Source: Bacteroidia bacterium (GTDB taxonomy: Bacteria > Bacteroidota > Bacteroidia > Flavobacteriales > Flavobacteriaceae). Taken from it: a DNA stretch of 64,000 nt. The stretch is taken from contig JAUIBW010000008.1 of the NCBI GenBank assembly GCA_030427585.1, forward strand, positions 69,831 through 133,830, read 5' to 3'. Numbering within the stretch: position 1 is the first letter of the stretch; every line of letters starts with the position of its first letter. Under the pieces are notes generated by a model. It made no database searches, was not told where the DNA came from, and was given only the letters and a program-made list of their open reading frames with translations. This document shows positions 1-6,910 of this stretch, piece by piece. Position numbers and translations under genes: made by a program.

Positions 1-1447
1 CTTTAGCTTTGTTCATTCCAGTCTTAAGATTAGCATAAAAGTATTTCATCAACTCTGGAGTAGTTTGATCAGATATTTCCCAATTACTTAATAATAAGCT
101 TTTAGTTCCTGCATATTGAAAAGCATTTCCCAAGCTCATAATACCTTCTCCTTTAGCAATTTTTCCTGTTCCTGTATTGCATGCACTTAGGACAGTAAGT
201 TCTGCAGGGATAGTTAGTGCAAATAATTCATGGCCATATAGCTGATCGTCTTCTAATGAGTCGTTGCTTTTGGTAAAGTATAACTTAGAATTTTCCGGAT
301 GTTCATTATTTACTTCTCCATGCAAAGCCAGATGAAGAATACTATATTGAGATACATTTTCTTTAAAATTAGCTTCATTAGCTTGTGTACCGTAAAAATA
401 TTTCCCGTCAATAATATCTGCGATAGCCCTTATTTCTTTTCGAGTACCGGGTAAGTCATCAGTTCTATTTCTTAATTCTGCTAATTGCACTGCATATGCT
501 TCTTGGTGTTTGTTACCTGAAAAAGAAAAAGCAAGACATTCCTTTAATTTATTAGGAGTATGGTGTGAATAGGTATCTGTAAACAAAAGATTGGCAGAGT
601 TTGCGTAAGAAATTACATGTTTACGCAGCAGATAAGGAAAATGCTTAGGATTGTTAGAAACTTCTCTGCTAGCATTCCTAATCTGATGTACCACACATAT
701 TTGAGTAGTAGATTCAGGAAACACATTTTTTATAGTCTGTGTAAAACCATTAAGATTATCTGTTGCTGTGATAAGTAAATCCTCTACACCTCGAGCCTTT
801 ATATCGGTAAGTACACTCATCCAAAAAGCAGCAGATTCATTCTTACCCAGCCATAGGCCCAAGACCTCTTTTTTGCCGTCCCTACGCAGACCAACAGCAA
901 TATACATGGTCTTGTTGATCACCTTAGAGTTCTTCCTAACTTTGAATACAATACCATCCATCCAGGTAATTAAATATACAGGCTCTAGCACTCTGTTTTG
1001 CCATGCCACAATATCATTGGTTACTTTATCTGTGATACGAGATATGGTGGATGTAGAAATATCAAAATCGTATACCTCACGTATTTGCTCTTCTATATCA
1101 GAATTACTCATGCCCTTAGCATAGAGACTGATGATAACATTCTCTATACCATCAACCATATTAGTACGTTTAGGTACCAACATTGGATTAAAGGAAGCTT
1201 CTCTATCTCTAGGCACTTTTATACTGGTCTCTCCCAAAGAGGTCTTTACCTTTTTGGAAGTATAGCCATTACCTGAGTTTGTATTGTCTGAAGGTTGATG
1301 CTTCTCATAATCCAGGTGGGCATCAAGTTCTCCTTCAAGCATCTTTTCTATGCCTCGTTTTTGAATGGATTTTAGAAATGAGGTGAGTTCTTCACCCGTC
1401 TTGAATTGTTTTAAAAATTCGTCTTTTAATAAATCTTCTTTTTTCAT
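1..1447 (-). CDS. IS256-family transposase N-terminus fused in frame to a CHAT caspase-like domain (partial, runs off left edge)
   Basis: One open frame of 482 codons reads from an ATG at 1447 to the window edge with no stop. Residues 1 to about 261 look like an IS256/Mutator-type transposase, including two of the three acidic catalytic residues (D164 in WMDGIVFK, D230 in TATDNLNGF) and the C-V-V-H-Q-I-R-N block. Homology stops near position 665, so the third catalytic acid (E) and the C-terminal third are missing. From about residue 265 the protein looks like a CHAT domain: YLLRKHVISYANSANLL, LPGTRKEI, LHLALHGE (candidate catalytic His376) and LSACNTG (candidate Cys423). The TPR repeats that usually precede CHAT are absent. 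The transposase half should be unable to transpose; the CHAT dyad is intact. It may be a fusion formed by a deletion between an IS and a CHAT gene. Whether it is expressed is unknown. Confidence 0.8.
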   Translation of the reverse strand, partial: MKKEDLLKDEFLKQFKTGEELTSFLKSIQKRGIEKMLEGELDAHLDYEKHQPSDNTNSGNGYTSKKVKTSLGETSIKVPRDREASFNPMLVPKRTNMVDGIENVIISLYAKGMSNSDIEEQIREVYDFDISTSTISRITDKVTNDIVAWQNRVLEPVYLITWMDGIVFKVRKNSKVINKTMYIAVGLRRDGKKEVLGLWLGKNESAAFWMSVLTDIKARGVEDLLITATDNLNGFTQTIKNVFPESTTQICVVHQIRNASREVSNNPKHFPYLLRKHVISYANSANLLFTDTYSHHTPNKLKECLAFSFSGNKHQEAYAVQLAELRNRTDDLPGTRKEIRAIADIIDGKYFYGTQANEANFKENVSQYSILHLALHGEVNNEHPENSKLYFTKSNDSLEDDQLYGHELFALTIPAELTVLSACNTGTGKIAKGEGIMSLGNAFQYAGTKSLLLSNWEISDQTTPELMKYFYANLKTGMNKAK

Positions 1448-1448
1448 C

Positions 1449-1519
1449 GTGTGTAAAATTAAAATTAATCAAAAAAATATCGAGGGTTGCAACCCTCGAT
1501 ATTTTTAATCTTTACACAC
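1449..1519. repeat. Nested inverted repeat next to the transposase start
   Basis: A perfect 34-bp palindrome (arms 1473-1489 and 1490-1506, core CGAGGGTTG/CAACCCTCG) sits inside an outer 9-bp pair, GTGTGTAAA at 1449-1457 and TTTACACAC at 1511-1519. The outer pair abuts the transposase ATG, and the right-hand copy could be an IS terminal repeat. The inner palindrome could block read-through into the IS. Both roles are inference. Confidence 0.6.
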
Positions 1520-1537
1520 TTGGTGAGATACTACCAT

Positions 1538-1572
1538 TAGACCTCACAGGTTTTAAAAACCTGTGAGGTCTA
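1538..1572. repeat. 35-bp near-perfect palindrome, intergenic repeat type
   Basis: Arms 1538-1554 and 1556-1572 pair perfectly around a single A (core GACCTCACAGG/CCTGTGAGGTC). It lies downstream of the convergently read secreted-protein gene and could act as its terminator. Similar palindromes recur in flavobacterial intergenic DNA to my knowledge, which I cannot check here. Confidence 0.65.
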
Positions 1573-1643
1573 GATAATATACTTATTGAATCAAGAACGA
1601 TTATTTTTTGTCTTGTCTATAGAAATTTTTGATTGATTTGTAC

Positions 1644-3488
1644 TTATTTACTAATCTTATAGGTTTTTGTACTGTTTTTGATGATATAAAAACCTTTGGG
1701 TAACTGTTTGATGATTTCTTTTTCTTCGGTTTCATTATGCACAGTATGACTTGATTGTAAATTACCATATATACCATAGATTGCTATAGTGTAAGGTTTT
1801 CCCTCTTCAGGGTTAGATTTTACAAGCTCCTGTTGCTTAGAACAAGTAATACATCTAACATAGGTTGGAATATTTACAAAATTATTACTTCTGTTTTTGT
1901 CTCCTCCCCCCGGCTCTACATCTATTACAATATAATATGGCCCTTGTGCTGCTCTAAAATCATCATAATTCACATTTGCCCTCACAACATAGGTTTGGTT
2001 TACCTGTAAACTGGGAATAGTAACTGTTTTGTTATTCGCTTTTAACCCTTGCGTACTATTGTATCCCTGAGATAGATAGAAATTTACATCTACAGATTCC
2101 GAAGCAGTGTCTCCTATGTTTTCTATAGTAAAAGTCATGTTTACAGAGCCAGATGCACCACCCTGGGTAAAATCTAAAAAATGCTTTCTAAAAGGAAAAG
2201 TTCCTCCTGCAAATCCAGGATTTAATAGATTTAATTGAGAAGGACAGCTACTACAGGTACTGGTTACTATCGTATTAGATTCTGTAAGTCGTAAATCATA
2301 TTTGGCATTGTTGTCTATAGGATCACATACATCTCCTATACCATCATTATCCGTATCTAATTGGTTAGGATTATATTTGTTAGGGCAATTGTCATTGCTA
2401 TTAGAAATGCTATCACCATCACGATCAGTATCACATACATCTCCAACACCATCTCCATCGAGATCTGCCTGATCACTATTACTGTTATTAGGACAATTGT
2501 CACAAACATTTCCTTTACTATCTCCATCATTATTTGCTTGATCTGGATTGTAGTTAGTTGGGCAGTTGTCTATTTCATTAGCAATACCATCGCTATCATC
2601 ATCACAAAAAACATTAATAGGATTGGCACTAAAAAATGATCTAGAGTATGTATCTTTATCTGTGATTGGAGAGTTAATAACATCAACAATATATAAATAT
2701 CGTGTAATTCCATCTAATGTTCTCGTATACACTTTTCCTTTTGATAGAGGTTCTAATGAATCTACATTAAAATTAAAAATTTGCAGGTTATTAAAGCTGT
2801 CTGAACATAATGTTTTTTGAGCTTCTGCTTCAGAATATCCAAGATATTTCACCTTATGATGTTTATCGTATTGACCAGTACAGATTTCTATTGCATCACT
2901 ACTAAAATCGGATCGATTATAAACATCTCTATCGTTAGCAAATCTGTTAAATGTATCAGTAATTAAAATATAATTAATATTTCCATCATGTTCTCTAATA
3001 TATATTGCTCCTTTTGATAAGAAGCCGGACATTTCAATATTTGTAGATAATACCGGTAAACTTTGATGATTATTCGTATTACATAAATTTCGAACAGCTT
3101 CATTAAAAGTAGATCCTAAATTTTTATAATCATGTCTCTTGCCATAAGGAGTATCACAGATATCACCAATAAGTATAAAACTTCCATCAATATCATCTCT
3201 ATCAGTTATAGGTTCTGTTATTTCATCTACAAAGTAGTATGTAATTTTATCATTATACATTCTTTTATAGACTTTGTTTTTTTTAAGAATAGTTGAAGAA
3301 TAGATATTTACATGCCAAGTAGATAAATTAGCTATGTTATTGTTTTCTGGGCAATATTTATTTGCAGCATTGGATAATGTAGTTCCTAAATATTTCAGTT
3401 TATACCCCTTTGATATTCCTATATCCGCTTTTGATATAAAAGCATAAAATAGAAAAACGATTAATAAAAAGTACTTCAAGTTTTTCAT
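1644..3488 (-). CDS. Type IX secreted protein with three novel N-terminal repeats, TSP3 calcium repeats and a CARDB-like domain
   Basis: 614 residues. A signal peptide (about 1-21) is followed by three homologous units of about 85 residues (about 30-112, 120-204, 212-296). Each has a K-Y-L-G or N-L-G start, a conserved Cys, a G-x-(I/V)-Y-x-R strand, a Y-x-x-x-x-D strand and an R/D-x-S-F ending. Residues 296-400 carry Asp/Asn-rich thrombospondin type 3 motifs (DGDGVGDVCD and similar), which bind calcium. A CARDB-like beta-sandwich spans about 407-535. The C-terminus (about 565-614, YTIAIYGIYGN ... LPKGFYIIK) matches a type A T9SS sorting tail, so the protein is probably exported and anchored or released at the cell surface. 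I do not recognise the N-terminal repeat. Function is unknown; adhesion is a guess. Confidence 0.85.
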   Translation of the reverse strand: MKNLKYFLLIVFLFYAFISKADIGISKGYKLKYLGTTLSNAANKYCPENNNIANLSTWHVNIYSSTILKKNKVYKRMYNDKITYYFVDEITEPITDRDDIDGSFILIGDICDTPYGKRHDYKNLGSTFNEAVRNLCNTNNHQSLPVLSTNIEMSGFLSKGAIYIREHDGNINYILITDTFNRFANDRDVYNRSDFSSDAIEICTGQYDKHHKVKYLGYSEAEAQKTLCSDSFNNLQIFNFNVDSLEPLSKGKVYTRTLDGITRYLYIVDVINSPITDKDTYSRSFFSANPINVFCDDDSDGIANEIDNCPTNYNPDQANNDGDSKGNVCDNCPNNSNSDQADLDGDGVGDVCDTDRDGDSISNSNDNCPNKYNPNQLDTDNDGIGDVCDPIDNNAKYDLRLTESNTIVTSTCSSCPSQLNLLNPGFAGGTFPFRKHFLDFTQGGASGSVNMTFTIENIGDTASESVDVNFYLSQGYNSTQGLKANNKTVTIPSLQVNQTYVVRANVNYDDFRAAQGPYYIVIDVEPGGGDKNRSNNFVNIPTYVRCITCSKQQELVKSNPEEGKPYTIAIYGIYGNLQSSHTVHNETEEKEIIKQLPKGFYIIKNSTKTYKISK

Positions 3489-4047
3489 AATAAAAAAGTT
3501 TTAAAAGTTAGAATTATATTTTATACGGATTAATCCTTTTTAAAATAAAAATGTTACTGCCAAAAAGACGTTGTTAATGATTACTTAACATGGTATAAGG
3601 ATTCCTATCGTTTTAAGAGGGTTCCCCTCTTTTGGTTAAGAAAAAAACCTGGGCTTCTTTATGTTTCTATCCGGGAAATTATAAACCACTACTCTTTGAC
3701 TACAATGAAGTGTTTGTTAACGTTCTTATATAGTGACGGTTACTTTTTATAGTTTTTTTTCATTTTTTTTACCCAGTTCCGAAAAATGAAACTACTGTAC
3801 CTTATCCTTGTACCTAACAAAAGATAAAAACATAGAATGTATTGAGGTTAATATAACAGAAATCCGGGAGGCATACTCCCTTATATAAAACACGCCCCAG
3901 AATTTCGGGCACGGTTTTCCGCCTTAGGAAAGTACTCCCCGGTTTTCTGGGATAATTTTCCCCGCTGGGAAAGTGATGCCAGAAAACCAGGGGTGATTTT
4001 CCCAGGTATAGAATCATTCTAAATAGTAATAACAAATATTTACATAT
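3489..4047. other. Intergenic region with an imperfect inverted repeat
   Basis: 559 bp between divergent genes. It contains an inverted repeat with arms 3937-3950 and 3979-3993 (core GGTTTTCTGG/CCAGAAAACC, one bulge) that overlaps other GC-richer short repeats such as GGGAAA/TTTCCC between 3640 and 4010. No convincing gene is seen. The short minus-strand frame at 3814-4035 has no recognisable features. Confidence 0.5.
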
Positions 4048-4821
4048 ATGAACACATTAGTAGTAACACCACAAGTAAAGAGTTTTAAAAACGGAGAATT
4101 TTCTAAATATATCCGAACACTTCTTCAATTAAGTGAAGAAGAAGATTTGGATACCATGGAGCTTTCTGATTTTGTTAAAGAGCTTAATACAGCATATAAC
4201 AACTTTAAGAAGGTATATAAGAAAAATCGCGGGAGTATACTTACCCCCGAAATGGTACGGTATGACAACCAAAGGGATAACAGTCTTAAATTATTGCAAC
4301 GCGGTACAAAACTTATTGCAGATTTTGCCGGGGATGAAAAAGATCGTCATCAGGCTAATCTAATTTATGCCACTATAAGCAAACATGGCAAAGAAATCTA
4401 CAATATGGCATATAACCAGCAGGGCGGGGTAATGGATGAAATTATAGAGGATATAGAAGGTAGTACAGAATTAAGTGCCGCAATAGATAATTTACACCAG
4501 CGTAAATATTTTGATGAGATGCGCACAGCCCATAAAGCTTTTGACAGTGTTTTTAAAGCACGGGTAAAAGAACAACAACAAGAGCAAACCACAGTAAGCA
4601 TTACCGAGTTGCGAAAACTAACAACCCTGGCATTACGGGAGCTGTTGGATTGGGTATTTATAAGGGCTAAGACCAAAGGGGTAGACCTTTTTGAAACATA
4701 TATCGGTAACCTTAATGCACTTACTATGCAATATAACCAATCGGTAGAACGACGCCTTAATGGTAATACAAGTACCTATCAGGAACTTAATGATGACTTT
4801 GATCGGGATCAGGAAGAATGA
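4048..4821 (+). CDS. DUF6261-like helical protein
   Basis: 257 residues, predicted mostly alpha-helical, soluble, without signal peptide or membrane segment. The pattern resembles DUF6261 proteins of Bacteroidota: an N-terminal F-x-x-Y-I-x-x-L-L-x-L block, a central R-D-N-x-x-x-x-L region, a Y-N-M-A-Y-x-x-x-x-G-x-M-D-E-I-I-E-D block, then a long helix ending in R-R. The family has no known function. The gene stands alone with its own strong terminator at 4847-4874. The family assignment is from memory of the pattern, so moderately sure. Confidence 0.7.
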   Translation: MNTLVVTPQVKSFKNGEFSKYIRTLLQLSEEEDLDTMELSDFVKELNTAYNNFKKVYKKNRGSILTPEMVRYDNQRDNSLKLLQRGTKLIADFAGDEKDRHQANLIYATISKHGKEIYNMAYNQQGGVMDEIIEDIEGSTELSAAIDNLHQRKYFDEMRTAHKAFDSVFKARVKEQQQEQTTVSITELRKLTTLALRELLDWVFIRAKTKGVDLFETYIGNLNALTMQYNQSVERRLNGNTSTYQELNDDFDRDQEE

Positions 4822-4846
4822 CACCTGTTCTAATACAAAAACAAAA

Positions 4847-4874
4847 AAACACCCTCAAAAATATGAGGGTGTTT
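4847..4874. terminator. Bidirectional hairpin terminator
   Basis: Arms 4847-4857 and 4864-4874 (AAACACCCTCA/TGAGGGTGTTT) with a 6-nt loop, A-run before and T-rich after. It separates two convergent genes and can serve both. Confidence 0.85.
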
Positions 4875-4900
4875 CTATAAAGTGGCTAATTCTAAATTTC

Positions 4901-6871
4901 TTATAGGCCGGCAGACCTCCAAGTCCATGCAGAAATATCTACTTGAGTTCCTGTGTTATAAGGGTTTGTTGTAGTAGCATCTGCTCCATCAATTTGTACA
5001 TTAGATAAAGCGCCACCATCTTTCATATCAACATTTGTTGCGTACCCACTTAAGAAGATATTAGTGATAGTTGCTCCAGATTGTTTTTTAAACTGCAGTG
5101 CTGTACCATTTTGTGTAGAGATAGCAGTAAAGTTTACTAATTTAGGGTTTTCATTAGCTCCATCAGCTTCTAGAGCCGTCGAGAAACCAGCAATTGTATG
5201 AGAAACATATGTATTTGTTACTGTACCATTCCATCCTTCTGTCCAATCTACAGCATCATCAGCGTTGTTTTCTAAGTAAAGATTTGTAGCAGATACTGTT
5301 CCTCCAAAGAATTCAACTCCATCATCTGCTCCATCAACAACAGCTATATTTTCTACAACTGTACCCGATCCAACAGCATAAAAAGAAACACCATTATATT
5401 GAGAGTCAGGATTGATTTGAGCACCTGTTCCTTTGATTACTAAGTATTTTACAGATCCTGAGTTATCTGCATCATTTGTACCTCCATAAATAAATCCGCC
5501 TACTTCTGCAACTGCATCTACACCAGCTGTTGTAGTAGCTTTACCACATATAGTAAGACCACCCCAATCACCAGGATTACCATCTTTAGAAGACATGACT
5601 ACTGGGTTAGCAGCAGTACCTTGAATGTCTATTTTACCTCCTTTTAGCACTGCGATGTATACACTCACTCCTCCAGCTCTAGCAGTAATTTTTGTACCTG
5701 CAGGGATCGTTAGTGTAACTCCGTCCTGAACTAATAAAAATGATTCTAATTCGTAAGCTACAGATGCATCTAAAGTTAGATCACTTGTTAGACTTCCTCC
5801 TAATTTACCAGTAAGACTCAATTGAGCTCCAATCCAAGTCCACCCTGTAATATCTACAGTAGCTGCAAGATCGTAAGCGTTTGCAGGATCTGCAGTAGCA
5901 CCATTTAAATTCACATTAGTTAAAGCACCACCATCTTTCATATCCACAGAAGTTTTATATCCTACAAGCGAAAGTCCTGTGATAGTAGCTCCTGATTGTT
6001 TTTTGAACTGTAACGCAGTACCACTACCCCCGGTTGCTTGAAAAGTATTTACCGCAGTAAGATTATTGATCTTAGGGTTTTTGTTTTCTCCATCAGCTTC
6101 AACTACAGTTGAGAATCCATCATTTGTATGAGCAACATAGGCATCATCAATAGTACCATTCCAACCTTCTGTCCAATCAATAGAATCATCTTGATTATTT
6201 TCTAAATAAAGTTTTTTAGCAGATACTGTTCCTCCAAAAAATTCAACTCCATCATCTGCTCCATTAATTACAGCAATGTTTTCTACAACTGTTCCTGATC
6301 CAACTGCGTAAAAAGAAACTCCATTATATTGAGCATCTGGATTAATTTGAGCACCAGTTCCTCGAATCACTAAATACTTAATGGATCCAGAGTTATCTGT
6401 ATCATTTGTACCTCCATAAATAAATCCACCTACTTCTGCAACTGCATCTACACCAGCTGTCGTAGTAGCATTACCACATATAGTTAGACCACCCCAGTCA
6501 CCAGGATTACCTTTTTCAGAAGACATAACCACTGGACTAGCAGCAGTACCTTGAATATCTATTTGTGCTCCTTTTAATACAGCAATATATGATTCTGTAC
6601 CACTAGCTTTAACTAGAATATTAGTTCCTGCAGGAATTGTTAATTTAGTACCTTCTTTAACTATAAATTTACCTGTTAGTTCATAAGTTGTACTAGCATC
6701 TAAAGTAAAATTTTCCTCTAATTCTCCATTCATTTCACCTTTTTTAAGTTTATCTGCTGTAGTTTCTGCAGATGGAGGAGTAGGAGCATCATCATCACTA
6801 CTACAAGACGAAAATACAAATGCACCTAAAGCAAGAGTAATCGTGCTGATTTTTAAGATTAACTTTTTCAT
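4901..6871 (-). CDS. Beta-helix lipoprotein with two tandem homologous halves, partner of a TonB receptor
   Basis: 656 residues. A lipoprotein signal peptide ends at a lipobox Cys (FVFSSCSSDDD). Two homologous halves of about 300 residues follow (about 50-350 and 360-650). Each has a T-L-T-I-P-A-G-T strand, then GNPGDWGGLTICG, GGFIYGGTND, QYNGVSFYAVGSGTVVEN, ADDGVEFFGGTV and DWTEGWNGT, the regular short-strand pattern of a right-handed parallel beta-helix. The halves are also alike at DNA level, offset by 930 bp in the 5491/6421 region, so this is an internal duplication. It lies 39 bp downstream of a TonB receptor, presumably as one transcript, which suggests a surface-exposed substrate-binding partner that replaces SusD. 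The single-copy paralogue is at 10248-11576. The substrate is unknown; the context suggests a phosphorus source. Confidence 0.85.
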   Translation of the reverse strand: MKKLILKISTITLALGAFVFSSCSSDDDAPTPPSAETTADKLKKGEMNGELEENFTLDASTTYELTGKFIVKEGTKLTIPAGTNILVKASGTESYIAVLKGAQIDIQGTAASPVVMSSEKGNPGDWGGLTICGNATTTAGVDAVAEVGGFIYGGTNDTDNSGSIKYLVIRGTGAQINPDAQYNGVSFYAVGSGTVVENIAVINGADDGVEFFGGTVSAKKLYLENNQDDSIDWTEGWNGTIDDAYVAHTNDGFSTVVEADGENKNPKINNLTAVNTFQATGGSGTALQFKKQSGATITGLSLVGYKTSVDMKDGGALTNVNLNGATADPANAYDLAATVDITGWTWIGAQLSLTGKLGGSLTSDLTLDASVAYELESFLLVQDGVTLTIPAGTKITARAGGVSVYIAVLKGGKIDIQGTAANPVVMSSKDGNPGDWGGLTICGKATTTAGVDAVAEVGGFIYGGTNDADNSGSVKYLVIKGTGAQINPDSQYNGVSFYAVGSGTVVENIAVVDGADDGVEFFGGTVSATNLYLENNADDAVDWTEGWNGTVTNTYVSHTIAGFSTALEADGANENPKLVNFTAISTQNGTALQFKKQSGATITNIFLSGYATNVDMKDGGALSNVQIDGADATTTNPYNTGTQVDISAWTWRSAGL

Positions 6872-6910
6872 TTTGTTTTAATTTTTGTTCGTATTTAATT
6901 TTTGAGTATT

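Noticed and set aside
768..1276. Two plus-strand frames of 118 and 92 residues
   Set aside because: They lie antisense to the transposase-CHAT frame, which has clear family motifs; their own sequences match nothing.
2361..2820. Plus-strand frames rich in Ile/Thr/Ser
   Set aside because: Antisense shadow of the Asp-rich TSP3 repeats.
3814..4035. Minus-strand frame of 73 residues
   Set aside because: No family features, overlaps an inverted repeat, and has no plausible ribosome-binding context.
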